A DNA stretch of 64,000 nucleotides, taken from assembly GCF_030052815.1 (NCBI RefSeq), contig NC_079498.1:78478992-78542991 (forward strand), read 5' to 3'. The position numbers and the translations under genes were made by a program. This DNA comes from Hevea brasiliensis (lineage: Eukaryota; Streptophyta; Magnoliopsida; Malpighiales; Euphorbiaceae). Below the pieces are notes generated by a model. The model saw nothing but the letters and a program-made list of their open reading frames with translations, was not told the DNA's origin and did not search any database. Below, in pieces: positions 11,406-23,945 of this stretch; positions within the stretch are counted from its first letter, which is position 1; each line of letters opens with the position of its first letter.

Positions 11406-11641
11406 CAAATAACTGAATAATACAGTTTTGCCAATCAATAACACAATTTAGGCCAAATAACTGAATAATACAGTTTTACCAATCAATAACACCATTTGTT
11501 CAAATAACTGAATAATACAGTTTTGCCAATCAATAACACCATTTGTTCAAATAACTAAATAATACAGTTTTGCCAATCAATAACACCATTTGTTCAAATA
11601 ACTGAAAAACACAGTGTTGCCAATCAATAACACAATTTAGG
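11406..11641 (-). repeat. 47-bp tandem repeats, five copies
   Basis: Units start at 11406, 11454, 11501, 11548 and 11595 and share CAAATAACTGAATAATACAG. The partner LTR has four units at 17925-18112. Confidence 0.85.
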
Positions 11642-12250
11642 CCATGATACAATTTTTCCGCTCATGCCGTGTTGTACACCATGACAAAACACACTCACCC
11701 CAATAATCAAAATCAATGAGGGAGGAAGCTAGCTATATAATGAGTACTCATCCACACTCACCTCAGACTGGTAAGTCAAAGAGGGAGGAGCATAATCACA
11801 CTCACCCTAGACTGATAAGTCAAAGAGAGAGAAATATAATCACACTCACCCCATAAATGGAGGAGGAACATAGTAACAGTGTCATGCCAAGTGTGAATCA
11901 AAACAATTTCATATCACAATATTTCATACAAACCACAAATTATATTTTATCTCAAAATTTCGATTTGCAAAGTAGGCAACACAATATTTTCAAAATACTA
12001 TTCCCAAAGCCAAAACAATAAAAAACTATTCATAACTCATTTCTCCAAATAAATTTTCTAGTAAAAGCAGTGAATATTAAAGGTATTGTGCACAGACACA
12101 ATTTATAACTATAATGTTCAAATAAATTTTTAAGTAGAAAATAAGAAATCAAAATTATTGTGCACAAACACAATTTAAAACAATAATATACAAATAATCA
12201 TAATTTATTTCAATTGAAAATTTCAAAAGAAATAACTATTGTGCACAAAC

Positions 12251-12313
12251 CTCTGATAACTGTCTCTTGGCTCTGACTCAGTGTTTCCTTCCCTTTCCCT
12301 GACTCTTTGCTAA
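12251..12313 (-). other. 63-nt exon-like block in LTR (B, 3' LTR)
   Basis: On the minus strand the block follows GTGTTTCTTAG and ends CAGAG before GTTTGTGCAC. It is one base shorter than the 64-nt block of the other families. Confidence 0.5.
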
Positions 12314-13740
12314 CTAAGAAACACAATTTGAAGTGTTTCAGTACTCATTTAAACCGTCTCTAATAATAAGGCTTAATACTTAATTATTGAATTCTATCAT
12401 TTTCTTAGTCAATCTAAGATGTTGACTCTCAATGCAATCTAGGTGAATAAGGTTTTAATGTTACCAATATGTCACATTTGTAGCCTTTTAATATTGGTAC
12501 ATGTTACCAAATTCATTTCATTGAGTTTTATTGCAATTTGTCGGATTCCAGTATATTAATTTGACCTAGCCGGATGACCTAGTTCCCTCGGTTTTCAGGT
12601 TTCGGTCAAAATTACAAACTTGCAGGTCTATGTCTTATTGCACGCGGGGCAAAATTTCAGGTCATTCTGAGTTATGTAGACCAAGTTATGGTCATTTTAC
12701 TATTGCTGGTCAGAATGTACCAAAATTGGTCACTTTAGGTCATTTTAGGTCACTTTTGGTTCGGCCAGTTTTTGGACCCGAACTTGTGCAAGCTATTTGA
12801 CTTGCTTATGGTCATTTCTGGGCTTTGGTGTCTTCATAAGACTTGTAGATATATGTCTCAACTATTCATGGTAAAAAGTTCAGGTCAATTGGATCTGTTT
12901 TGAGTGAGTTATGGCAAAAAAACTAACTGCTGCCCAAATGGTCAATTTTCAGGCCTTAAATGCACTAATCCGGATTTGATCATTTTTCAAGTTACCTTCC
13001 AAGTAGAATTTTGGTAAGCTTCCTTCATGAAAGTTGGTACTTTTTGTGCCTAGTTTCACCTCCAATTGGTCTCATACCAATTGGAGCCACACACTTAAGG
13101 TTCCAAGCCAAAACACACACTGCCCTGCTATTCATTATTCATCACTCATCAATTACACTTTTAACACTTACCAAGTTACACATTCATGCCATTTCTGTTT
13201 TGTACCATAACATAAACACATTTCACAAAACATTTTTGGTCATTTTGCCAGCTTATAACCATACTCAATATGCACATTATAGTCCAGAATTTACCAAATC
13301 CAAATTACTCACAATTTAACCACATAACCTAGCTCATTTACATGTTCACATTCAAACCCTTATACACATACAAAACCTGCCACAACAAGTACCATAATTC
13401 AACAATAATATTCCATAAATCAAACCATGAAGCAACATATTTTGGTCCACACTTCACATTGCCGAATTGTACCTCTCCTTGAATTAATTTCCAAGCTTCC
13501 AAAATCAAGTGTACTTCACATACATCTAATATACATCATCCAATTTATTCCTACACAATAAACACTTTATCAACACTTTAAACTTCCATTTACATTCAAG
13601 GATTAACTGCCCTTATGGAGTTTCCATGGCTGCCAAAAATATACATCTCCCTTAAAACATTAAACTCCAAAAATCTTTCCACAATTCAAGTACCCATAAC
13701 ATCCACACAAACTTTAATGAAGCAAGCATAAAAAATACCT

Positions 13741-13746
13741 ACTTAC
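13741..13746 (-). promoter_or_regulatory. splice-donor-like GTAAGT in LTR B
   Basis: GTGGTAAGTAGG on the minus strand lies 871 bp from the LTR start, the same distance as in the partner LTR (20220-20225). A related donor-like site occurs at 855-890 bp in every gypsy LTR of the window that includes this region. Confidence 0.5.
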
Positions 13747-14616
13747 CACTTTGAAAACTCTTCAAAAATTCACCAAAACTTGATCTTCTTACTACCTATC
13801 TACTGCCCAAGGTGTATGGACAACTTTTAGTGAAGGAAAGTGCAAGAAAAGAGGCTTGGATCATGCTTGCATGAAGCATTCAATGTGGACGGCAATGGTG
13901 GACTCCTCTTCACCATTTTCGGCTGGATTTTGAGAGCTTAAAGAAAGTGTGTTTCTGCTGTCCAAGATGAAGATTAATGGTCCACATTAGGTGTTAGTGG
14001 ACCACTAAGTGGAGATTTAAGTATTTAATATTCTAAAGATTTCAAATTCCACATTTAACCCCTTACTTTTGCTATTTAATTAATGTACCACCAATTTAAT
14101 TTTTTATGACATTTTTCAAGTGTAATATCATATATTTTTAATGGACATTTAAGTCAAAAGACAACACGGGGTGTCAAATGACCATAATGCCCCTGTTCGT
14201 GTCGCATTCCCGATATTTCCGTAACACTGAGTTTTGTTGTTTCCTTGATTTCTCACTCTTCTTTGTACTAATTACTTAATTTTTCTTTGATATTTTTAAT
14301 GATATTTATACTTCAATAGGTCTTTAATTATGTCTTAAAAATATTTTCCAGGGTTCCCCGCGGTCCAGGGCTAGTCAACGGTCCACGCCGCGACTTCCTG
14401 GTGCGGTTACCCATCGCTAGGGCTCTTGGCTCGTTTAACTTGGTTACATTTCATTGCTATTATTTTTCCTTTGTTTTTCTTGCATTTTCTTTTCTTGTAT
14501 TTCATTATTTTATGTCTCCTCACTCATATCTAAGTGTAGTTCTCGGCATCATAGCTGTCCGAACAACACTGGTCACCGGAATAGTAGAACGCACTACCGA
14601 ACATAGGGGTGTTACA

Positions 14617-14635
14617 ATTCTCCCCCCCCCCCCTT
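14617..14635 (-). other. element B polypurine tract
   Basis: A run of 12 G residues followed by AGAAT on the minus strand lies directly before the LTR start at 14616. Just upstream is the motif TTTCGTGGACGAAATTT, which in Tekay/Del-type elements lies near the end of the interior. Confidence 0.85.
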
Positions 14636-15500
14636 AAAATAAATTTCGTCCACGAAATTTTACCCAATAGCCATCTTACAATAGTCATATATTTATTTTC
14701 TCCTTTCTATATGATCGTATAATCTTCTTTCCCTCGAATTTGTATAAGACTTTTAGTAATCTAATACAACATTTAATTTGTTTGTATAACACCAATCTTC
14801 TCATACTATTGTGCTGTCTAATATTTCGGTTCATGTTTCCTTCTTGAATGACCCTTGAGGTCATGTTAGAATGATTTATCTAGTCATTGGTCCTCTGACC
14901 ATTCTAGTCAATAGTCTTCCTCACATTCATAACATTTCTTTCGTATATCTGAACCAACTATTCAAATTTTTACTTCCTTTTGTACTAAACTATAACCTTT
15001 CGATTTTCTAACTTTTGAGTTTTAAATCCCTAAGTAGGATTTGCAAACTTATTTCCAACAATTAAATTATGTCCTGGCATAACTATACCAAAACAGATGC
15101 CATTAGCAAATATTCTCATCTTGGTTTACTATCGAGTAGTACATAGCTCTACACAATAATCTCAAGTCAGTACTGTAATCTGCAGCTTACAGTATAAACA
15201 TCAAGAACATTGCATAGTTACTATGATACATCCCAATAGATCAAATTTTCTGATATTTTATCCTTTTCGAATTTACTAATATTCGAATCTTATTTTGATT
15301 ACAATATCCATTAACCATTTCTAACAGTAACATCCTTGCCCTCATCTAGAGCAAGTCTATTACCACAACTTACTTTTACGTCCTCTTGCCTTATATTAAG
15401 TAGGCTTGCCATTTAGCTTTATAATTTATGGTGTTTTAGAAAATACTTTTTGCCGATAAACTCTTTCAAAACTAATTTCACTTATTATCATAATCCTTAT
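14636..15500 (-). other. element B pol-less non-coding block
   Basis: This stretch of about 0.87 kb lies where pol should be. It has stops in all frames that I followed but is clearly related to the same region in element A (21477-22402) and element D (53892-55887). Conserved stretches include the one containing CTCTAGATGAGGG and a motif containing CTGCAG next to an imperfect inverted repeat. I cannot match it to RT, RNase H or integrase. Confidence 0.7.
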
Positions 15501-15610
15501 CTTAAAGGACTAATCACTAATGCATCAAAATTTATTCCCCTGTAAAGGAATAACAACAGAACATATAGTTCTAACACTAACATAAAAGTATGCAGACTCC
15601 AGGTCAAACA

Positions 15611-15696
<86 letters not shown>

Positions 15697-15870
15697 TAGT
15701 TACTAATTGAGAAAGTACCAGCAACAATGTCAAAAGTCTCAGTCTCTTCTCTCTGCCGTATAGTGTATAATCCAGCTGAAGCATCACCCTGTTCTGGCTG
15801 ATTCACAGTACACTAACTTCTAGGTGTACTACCCCTACCTCTACCTCTGCCTCTGCTAACTGATGGTGAA
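15497..15870 (-). pseudogene. element B protease stub with AT microsatellite
   Basis: The stretch before the microsatellite reads the Gag/protease linker (TIRQ, then ETETFDI). After it comes LLFLYRGINFDALVISPL, matching the element C protease segment SLAVPCVKMDFEVLVTSPLG in position. The protease then ends, and the central flap and the GMDWL motif of C are absent. The (AT)40 tract at 15615-15694 interrupts the region that should hold the D-x-G active site, so no protease can be made. Confidence 0.7.
15615..15694. repeat. (AT)40 microsatellite
   Basis: About 80 bp of uninterrupted AT dinucleotide lies inside the protease stub of element B. It is likely to vary in length between individuals. 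Confidence 0.95.
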
Positions 15871-15934
15871 CTATTTGGAATAGAAACTTGGGTTGATCCC
15901 TTTGGTGTAGTAAATGATCCAGAACGACATGGAT

Positions 15935-16980
15935 TTACACAATCCCTAGCAAAATGACTAGTCTCTCCACAATTAAAACATGCTCGTACTGCTCTATAAC
16001 ATACCCCACTATGTGGTGTACTATAAGTTTCACAAAATCGATCTGACAGCGCATTTCTGGGTTTCTGTTGAGTTTATTGATCGAATCGAGGTGGTTTCTG
16101 TCCAGAAGATTTATCTCTACCGGACTTCTTACTACCTTTGTTGTGTCCTCCAAAGTTTTTCCTCTTTTCAGTAGGACCACTGGAATTCTGTTTTACTGAC
16201 TTTCCCTCTTTTTCTGTCTTCTCTGATTTCTTTTTCTCAAGGGCCGTTTCAAATTCAATTCTTTCTAACTCTAGTGCTTGAGAAATAAGCTCAGAGAAGT
16301 TGTTATGTTTGAATCCGACAACTTGTAATCTGATACTAGACTTCAAGCCGGTTTCAAACCTCTTACATCTCTCCCTGCTGGTAGAAAGTGGACTTACTGC
16401 ATAATGGCTTAGGCAGGAAAATTCCCTTTCATATTCAGCCACCGATCTACTCCCCTGTTTCAGACTTAGGAACTCTTGTAGCTTCTTGTCCACATAAGCA
16501 TCAGGGACATATTTTTGTCTGAACTCCCTTAGAAAATCGTTCCATGTTAGCACTGAAGGTTCTACCAGACTGTGGGGAATGGTTTTCCACCAGTCATATG
16601 CATCCCCCTGTAGCAGAGATACTGAGTATTCAAATCTGAGCTCCTCTGTACAATGTAGCTTCTTGAACACCCTATCCATTCTCTCTAACCACTATTCTGC
16701 CTCTAGAGGATCTACTGTCCCCTTGAACTCAGTAGCCCCATATTTCATCAATTTGTCATACTGCCTAGCAGAAGACTGTGCTTGTACCACTGTTGTCTGT
16801 AGTGGGACTTGAGTAGGCACGTTACCAGCCATTTGTTGAAACATTGCAGCCATATACTGAGCGAACTGAGCAGAAATCATGATCGAGGGGGTGCGGTGAT
16901 CCATCGACATTGTATAGGGTCAGCATCCCTTGCACCTCAACTTCTATAGATTGATCGACTGAACGATCACCCTCTTCCAT
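15935..16980 (-). pseudogene. element B gag, near full length but broken
   Basis: The start at 16980 (MEEGD, then IEVEVQG) matches the Gag start of element C. After a frame change the protein runs through FAQYMAAMFQQMAGN and the capsid core, with DWWKTIPHSL, FLREFRQKYVP and EYEREFSCLSHYA, to the helical ELISQALELERIEFE region and a lysine-rich tail. A zinc knuckle, CFNCGETSHFARDC, lies near 15939-15983. Faults visible are a frameshift after the first 25 or so codons, a TAG in place of Gln before WLERMDRVFKKL (about 16692), and a stop before the zinc knuckle. Gag of this Tekay/Del chromovirus type forms the particle. Confidence 0.9.
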
Positions 16981-17149
16981 AGTCAATGCGAGGATCTTAG
17001 ACCTCCTGAACAAATAACAGGAGGAGATTTCCTCCTGTTAGTGCATATTTATAATGTAATGTACTGTATGTATCAAACAATAACATTGAGCAGTTGTACT
17101 ATGAAAAAAGAATATTCAAATAATAGGTGAAAATAGAATTTTAAAACTA

Positions 17150-17161
17150 GCTCTGATACCA
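17150..17161 (-). other. element B primer-binding site
   Basis: On the minus strand this is TGGTATCAGAGC, an exact match to the complement of the initiator tRNA-Met 3' end. It lies 8 bp from the LTR end at 17170. Confidence 0.95.
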
Positions 17162-17765
17162 CTTAAACATGTCACACCCTACCCCTCTGTAAGACATGAC
17201 ATGATCCCATAGTATACCTAATGAATTACCAACTTCGTCTACTGATAACTCATTAAATACACTACAAGTGATTTTAAAACTTTTCTTCCTTCTTTTTACA
17301 GTGGTGAGCACTATTTACAGGTGTTAAAAAAAAAGAATTTTTGAACTGAAGTGAAACAGCTAACACATTTGAAGAAATAATAATTTCTGTAAAAATTTTA
17401 GCAGAGTGCCATTTGTATTTTGAATAAAGCAGTTCTTCAAAAACCTGTAAAAAGTACTTTAAATATTTTTCTCAATCTCAAACTTCAACATTTAGTCAAC
17501 TCAAATCCACAATAATTTTCAGTAATTTCAAAGATTAAGATAAAAGAAATATAGTACAAATTTTACAAGCCAAGATAATTCACAATTTATTTTACAACTT
17601 CAATGTACAATTTTAATTTACAACTTCTCAAAACCAAGAACACTATATACATACAGTGAACATACATTACAATACAAAATGCAAAATATGGTATACCCAA
17701 TATACCCGATGATCTCTCGCTGAATGCACTAGTAGCCTAGTCTGCTGCCCTGTCAGTCTGTCTAC

Positions 17766-17809
17766 CTACGGCAGCAATGAAAAGCTATCGCTGAGTAAAA
17801 TTTACTCAG
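17766..17809 (-). other. LTR twin hairpin ending in AG (B, 5' LTR)
   Basis: The first stem is CTGAGTAAA/TTTACTCAG. The second pairs GCGATAGC with GCTGCCGT and is followed by AG and GTAGACAG. Confidence 0.6.
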
Positions 17810-17924
17810 TGATATACAATAACAATTTGAAATGCGATTTATAAATCTTTTATTGACAATTCACAAATCAAATAATTCACAATTCCATTTCACAATTTAC
17901 AAAGTTCATATAACACCCTTTGAT

Positions 17925-18112
17925 CAAATAACTGAATAATACAGTTTTGCCAATCAATAGCACAATTTGTTCAAATAACTGAATAATACAGTTTTGCCAA
18001 TCAATAACACCATTTGTTTAAATAATTGAATAATACAGTTTTGCCAATCAATAACACCATTTGTTCAAATAACTGAATAACACAGTGTTGCCAATCAATA
18101 ACACAATTTAGG
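17925..18112 (-). repeat. 47-bp tandem repeats, four copies
   Basis: Units start at 17925, 17972, 18019 and 18066. The partner LTR has five, which accounts for most of the 41-bp difference in LTR length. Confidence 0.85.
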
Positions 18113-18722
18113 CCATGACATAACTTTTCCGCACATGCCGTATTGTACACCACGACAAGACACACTCACCCCAATAATCGAAATCAATGAGGGAGAAAGC
18201 TAGCTATATAATGAGTACTCATCCACACTGACCTCAGACTGGCAAGTCAAAGAGGGAGGAACATAATCACACTCACCCCAGACTGATAAGTCAAAGAGGG
18301 AGGAATATAATCACGCTCACCCCATAAATGGAGGAGGAACATAGTAACAGTGTCATGCCAAGTGTGAATCAAAATAATTTCAAATCACAATATTTCATAC
18401 AAACCACAAATCATAGTTTATCTCAAATTTTTCATTTGCAAAGTAGGCAACACAATATTTTCCAAATAATATTCCCAAAGCCAAAACAATAAAAAAACTA
18501 TTCATAACTCATTTCTCCAAATAAATTTTCTAGTAAAAGCAGTGAATATAAAAAGTATTGTGCACAGACACAATTTAAAACTATAATGTTCAAATAAATT
18601 TTTAAGTAGAAAATAAGAAATCAAAATTATTGTGCACAAACACAATTTAAAACAATAATATACAAATAATCATAATTTATTTCAATTGAAAAATTCAAAA
18701 GAAATAACTATTGTGCACAAAC

Positions 18723-18785
18723 CTCTGATAACTGTCTCTTGGCTCTAACTCAGTGTTTCCTTCCCTTTCCCTGAGTCTTTGCTAA
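18723..18785 (-). other. 63-nt exon-like block in LTR (B, 5' LTR)
   Basis: Its edges on the minus strand are TGTTTCTCAG before it and CAGAG, then GTTTGTGCAC, after it. Its length is the same as in the partner LTR. Confidence 0.5.
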
Positions 18786-20219
18786 CTGAGAAACATAATT
18801 TGAAGTGTTTCAGTACTCATTTAAACCGTCTCTAAATATAAGGCTTAATACTTAATTATTGAATTCTATCATTTCCTTAGTCAACCTAAGATGTTGACCC
18901 TCGATGCAGTCTAGGTGAATTAGGTTTTAATGTTACCAATATGTCACATTTGTAGCCTTTTAGTATTGGTACATGTTACCAAATTCATTTCCATGTATAT
19001 TGCATTTTATTGCAATTTGTCGGATTCCGGTATATTAATTTGACCTAGCCGGATGACCCAGTTCCCTCAGTTTTCAGGTTTCAGTCAAAACTACAAACTT
19101 GTAGGTCTATGTCTTATTGCATGTGAGGCAGAATTTTAGGTCATTCTGAGTTATGTAGACCAAGTTATGGTCATTTTACTATTGCTGGTCAGAATGTACC
19201 AAAATTGGTCAGTTTAGGTCATTTTAGGTCACTTTTGGTTCGGCCAGTTTTTGGACCCGAACTTGTGCAAGCTATATAACTTGCTTATGTCATTTAAGGG
19301 CTTTGGTGTCTTCATAAGACTTGTAGATATATGTCTCAACTATCCATGGTAAAAATTTCAGGTCAATTGGAGCTTTTTTGAGTGAGTTATGGCTAAAACA
19401 CTAATTGCTGCCCAAATGGTCAATTTTCAGGCCTTAAATGCACTAATTCGGATTTGGTCATTTTTCAAGTTACCTTCCAAGCAGAATTTTGGTAAGCTTC
19501 CTTCATGAAAGTTGGCACTTTTTGTGCCTAGTTTCACCTCCAATTGGTCTCATACCAATTGGAGCCACACACTTAAGGTTCTAAGTCAAAACACACACTT
19601 TCCTGCTATTCATTATTCATCACTCATCAATTACACTTTTAACACTTACCAAGTTACACATTCATGCCATTTCTGTTTTGTACCATAACATAAACACATT
19701 TCACAACACATTTTTGGTCATTTTGGCAGCTTATAACCACACTCAATATGCACATTATAGGCCAGAATTTACCAAGTCAAAATTACACACAATTTAACCA
19801 CATAACCTAGCTCATTTACAAGTCCACATTCGAACCCTTATACACATACACAAGCTGCCACAACAAGTACCATAATTCAACAATAATATTCCATGAATCA
19901 AACCATGAAGCAACATATTTTGGTCCACACTTCACATTGCCGAATTGTACCTCTCCTTGAATTAATTTCCAAGCTTCCAAAATCAAGTGTACTTCACATA
20001 CATCTAATATACATCACCCAATTTATTCCTACACACATAAACACTTTATCAACACTTTAAACTACCATTTACATACAAGGATAAACTGCCCTTATGGAGT
20101 TTCCATGGCTGCCAAAAATATACATCTCCTTTAAAACATCAAACTCTAAAAATCTTTCCACAATTCAGGTACCCATAACATCCACACAAACTTTATTGAA
20201 GCAAGCATAAAAAATACCT

Positions 20220-20225
20220 ACTTAC
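20220..20225 (-). promoter_or_regulatory. splice-donor-like GTAAGT in LTR B
   Basis: GTGGTAAGTAGG on the minus strand, 871 bp from the LTR start at 21095. Confidence 0.5.
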
Positions 20226-21095
20226 CACTTTGGAAACTCTTCAAAACTTCACCAAAACTTGATCTTCTTACTACCTATCTACTGCCCAAGGTGTATGGAC
20301 AACTTTTAGTGAAGGGAAGTGCAAGGAAAGAGGCTTGGATCATGCTTGGATGAAGCATCCATGGTGGACAGCAATGGTGGACTCCTCTTCACCATTTTCA
20401 GCTGGATTTTGAGAGCTTGAAGAAAGTGTGTTTCTGCTGTCCAAGATGATGATTAATGGTCCACTTTAGGTATTAGTGGACCACTAAGTGGAGATTTAAG
20501 TATTTAATATTCTAAAGATTTCAAATTCCACATTTAACCCCTTACTTTTGCTATTTAATTAATGTACCACCAATTTAATTTTTCATGAAATTTTCCAAGT
20601 GTAATATCATGTATTTTTAATGGACATTTAAGTTAAAAGACAACTCCGGGTATCAAATAACCATAATGCCCCTGTTCGGGTTGCATTCCCAATTTTTCTG
20701 TAACACCAAGTTTTATCGTTTTCTCGATTTCTCACTTTTCTTTGTACTAATTAATTAATTTTTCTTTGATATTTCTAATGATATTTATACTTCAATAGGT
20801 CTTTAATTATGTCTTAAAAATATTTTCCAGGGTTTCCCATGGTCCAGGGCTAGTCAACGATCCACACCGTGACTTTCCGGTGCGGTCACCCATCACTAGG
20901 GCTCTCGGTTCGTTTAACTTGGTTACATTTCATTACTATTATTTTTCCTTTGTTTTTCTTATATTTTCTTTTCTTGTATTTCATTATTTTATGTCTCCTC
21001 ACTCATATCTAAGTGTAGTTCTCGGTATCCTAGCTGTCCGGACAACACTAGTCACCGGAATAGTAGAACGCACTACCGAACATAGGGGTGTTACA

Positions 21096-21476
21096 ACTAG
21101 AGCCTGTTACAATTGTGGAAAGCTTAGGCACTTTGTCAGAGATTGTACTAGAGCACCTCGATCTGTTCTCTGAAGTTCACAGACAGTCAGTAGAAGTCGA
21201 GATAGAAATAGAGTTGGTACTCCTCACAACCATAACACAGTGAATCAACCCGAATATAGTAGTGCACCAGTTAGAGCGTCCACTATGCGCCAAGGAGAAA
21301 GAACAGAAACTTTGGACGTAGCTGTTGGTAAGTTCTTAATTTTTGAAGAAACAATGAGTTATTATTTGATCCCAGCACTACTTATTTGTATGTTAGTGTT
21401 GGAATTATATGATCTATTGCTATTCCTTTATAAGGGAATAAATTTTGATGCATTAGTGACTAGTCCTTTAGGATAA
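21096..21476 (+). pseudogene. element A gag end and protease stub
   Basis: The frame left at 10649 resumes here with a CX2CX4HX4C zinc knuckle, CYNCGKLRHFVRDC, and stops at 21173. After a frame change the Gag/protease linker follows (STMRQGERTETLDVAVG), then KGINFDALVTSPLG, equivalent to FEVLVTSPLG in element C. The coding likeness ends there and the rest of protease and all of pol are absent. The end point is the same as in elements B and D, so it looks inherited and not a private deletion. Confidence 0.8.
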
Positions 21477-22402
21477 AAACTATGATAACAAGTATAGTTG
21501 AAATTAATTTTGGAAGAGTTTGTCAGTGAAAATAATTGCTAGCATACAATAAATTGTGAAGCTAATTGGTGAACCTATTTAATATAAGGCAAAAGGACAT
21601 AAAAGTAAGTTGTAGTAATGGAATTGCTCTAGATGAGGGTAAAGATGTTACAGTTAGTAATTATTAATGGATATTATAATCAGAATAAGTTTAGGATATT
21701 AGTGGATTCGAGAAGGATAAGATGTTAGAAAACCTTATCCATGAGGTTATAACGTAGTGACTACGCAATGTTCTCAATGTTTGTATTATAAGCTGCAGAT
21801 TACAGTACCGACATGGGATTATTGTGTAGAGCTACGTGCTTCCTCGTGGTACACCAAGATAAGGATGTTTGTAAGTAGTCTTTGATTTGATACAGAAGAG
21901 TACTATTACGGGAAATAAATGTGAAAATTTTAGTTAGAAATTGAAAACTTTAAAACTAACATATCGAAAGGTCACTTTTAGTCAGTGACTCGGTTACACT
22001 AATGTGAGCTACCGATACAACAGGAATTACTATAAATTAGAGATTTTAGTATGACTATAAATTAAAAAGAATACCTTGAGGACGAAGATATCTAGACCTC
22101 GATATGGAGTCTTATAGTTATTTTGATATTTTTGTCAGAAAGAAATGATTTAGGCATTTGAGACATTTGTGTGAGATAAATGTAGAATACCTAGACGAGG
22201 GCAAGTTAACAGAATTGGAGTAAGTAAAGGAGATTGAAGGACTAGTAAGGATTCTAGCATGAGAAATCAAGGAACTAATGAATAAGAGAATTTCACGAGT
22301 GGAAACACAAAAGGCAAAGGACACAATGATGGGATAGTGAGTAAAATTATGAGATAACGATATCAGTTATATGAATCTGATAAATTTCGAGGATGAAATT
22401 TT
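21477..22402 (+). other. element A pol-less non-coding block
   Basis: About 0.93 kb with no open frame of note. It is alignable by eye with the same region in B and D, for example the stretch holding CTCTAGATGAGGG and the one holding AGCTGCAGATTACAGTAC followed by GTGTAGAGCTACGT. It ends with AATTTCGAGGATGAAATTTT just before the polypurine tract. Confidence 0.7.
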
Positions 22403-22420
22403 CATTTAGAGGGGAAGAAT
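22403..22420 (+). other. element A polypurine tract
   Basis: TTTAGAGGGGAAGAAT lies directly before the LTR start TGTAATGCCC at 22421. Confidence 0.85.
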
Positions 22421-23622
22421 TGTAATGCCCTCACTTTACGTAATCCGTACATTCGACTACTCCGGTGACCTAATATTGGTCCGGACAAGTCAAGATGTTT
22501 GGAACTACACTTCAGTGATAGTGATAAAGCATCAAATGATGAAATAAATAATAAAAAAATACAAGAAAAATTGAGAAAAAATAAAAGAGAGGAAATGAAA
22601 CTAGGTTAAACGAGCCGACATCGTAGCAATGGGTGACCGCACCGGGAAGTTACGGTGAAGGCAATTGCCGACCCTAAGACCGCGCGGAACCCTCAGAGTT
22701 AATTTTCGAGAAATAATTAAAGGCCTATAGAGGTGTAATTGACATTAGAAATGTCAAAGAAAAATTAATGAATTAGTACAAAGAAAAACAAAAAATCAAG
22801 AAAATGACAAAAATCGATGTTACCGAAAAATCGAAAATACAACCGAAAGAGGGGCATTTTGGTCATTTGTGTAACATCCTCATTTTCATAGTCCGTACAT
22901 CCTACTGTTCCGATGGCTAATGTCTGCCCTGGAAAGTCTGAGTCTCTGGAACTACACTTAATTGACAGTGAGGAAGCATAAAATAATGAAATATGTGATG
23001 AGAAAAATTAAGGAAAAATAAAAGAGATAAAATGTGACTAAGTTAAACGTGTAACACCCCCATTTGTATGGCCTGGTATATTTCACTATTCCGGTGACCG
23101 GTGTTGGTCTGAACAATTAAGAGGATTAAAACCACACTTAAAACAACTAGATAAGCCATAAACACAAATAATTAGTAATTATTAATTAGTTAAGTATAAA
23201 TAAGAAAAACAGAACATAAGAAGTTAAATGAGCCGAGAGTCACAGCGATGGGTGACCTTCTCAGAAAGGACTGCGAAGTCGATTTAAACTCAAATTTTAA
23301 ATCATAAAATGTGACACTGCGGTCCTTAGGACTATTACGAACACAGTGAAAAAGAGAAAATCACGAAAAAGAATTGTTAAGCTAGTCAAATAATTAGGTT
23401 AGGGAGTTGGAAGAAATATTGAATTATTTGCAAACTGGGTTGAACCGGCGAGGGGCAATTTGGTTAATTGACCCCGAGAGCTGACTCCTGACCTAACTAT
23501 CAAATAAAATCGAAGAAAAGAAAATTTTAGAGTCGGGAATTAAATTAAAGAATAAATGGAAAAAAAAAAGAAAAAGTAAAAAGTGATGACATCATGCATG
23601 ACCTCATGCATGATGCACTAAA

Positions 23623-23630
23623 TATATAAT
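23623..23630 (+). promoter_or_regulatory. TATA-like box in C-family LTR
   Basis: TATATAAT lies about 575 bp into the LTR and about 320 bp before the donor-like GTAAGC at 23940. The D element copy has the same box near 45583. AT-rich DNA makes chance TATA boxes common; position conservation is the support. Confidence 0.4.
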
Positions 23631-23939
23631 TAATAAATTTAATTAATTTGATTTTTTGGTCTTCCATAAGACTAAAAGCATAAAGAAAAGAAAAAAAAAG
23701 CAAACAAAAAAAATCATCTTTTTCCTCAACTTCCGTCTCTCTCTCTCTCACCCTCTCCCTCACAAAATACTCTATGAAAGCTCATTTTTGAGCTTGAAGA
23801 AATTAAACTTTAGACATAGAAATTGCAAGCCTCTTAATTAAAACTTGTTTTGACAACTAGAAAAGAAGATTGAGCAAGAAAGAAAAGGAAAAGAAAGAAG
23901 AAATTCGGTTATTGAACTTCAAAGTTGAGGTAAGCTATT

Positions 23940-23945
23940 TACTTT
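23940..23945 (+). promoter_or_regulatory. splice-donor-like GTAAGC in C-family solo LTR
   Basis: TTGAG then GTAAGC lies 890 bp from the LTR start, in line with the other families. Confidence 0.5.

Larger units (their letters stand above)
10650..14616 (-). repeat. element B 3' LTR
   Basis: This 3967-bp LTR has TGTCACACCC at its left edge and GGGTGTTACA at its right edge as written on the plus strand. It is collinear with 17170-21095 with scattered differences. The main length change is a 47-bp repeat array of five units here and four in the partner. It contains no gene. The frame at 13011-13319 and the frame at 14401-14637 that runs into the polypurine tract are chance products. Confidence 0.93.
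10650..21095 (-). mobile_element. complete element B, gag-only gypsy with 3.9-kb LTRs
   Basis: B is a full LTR element on the minus strand: 3' LTR at 10650-14616, polypurine tract at 14617-14635, internal region to 17169, primer site at 17150-17161, and 5' LTR at 17170-21095. The flanks are actgg (10645-10649) and actag (21096-21100), a 5-bp target duplication with one G/A difference. It is inserted in the gag gene of element A, whose frame is restored across the site when B is removed. The interior is only 2.55 kb and codes for Gag and a protease stub but no RT, RNase H or integrase. It must have moved using enzymes from another element. Confidence 0.93.
17170..21095 (-). repeat. element B 5' LTR
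   Basis: This 3926-bp copy is the partner of 10650-14616. It has the same order of signals: donor-like site at 20220-20225, exon-like block at 18723-18785 and twin hairpin at 17766-17809. It holds no gene. The frame starting at 20880 crosses the LTR edge into the element A gag and is an artefact of the insertion. Confidence 0.93.

Noticed and set aside
15497..15787. Frame with a long YIYIYI stretch as a membrane protein
   Set aside because: The stretch is the translation of an (AT)40 microsatellite inside a protease stub.
17150..17161. tRNA-Met-like sequence as a tRNA gene
   Set aside because: It is only 12 bases and sits 8 bp from an LTR end. It is a primer-binding site; no tRNA fold is present.
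20880..21173. A 97-codon frame with a zinc knuckle at its end
   Set aside because: The first part is B LTR and the knuckle belongs to the element A gag; they are joined only by the insertion.
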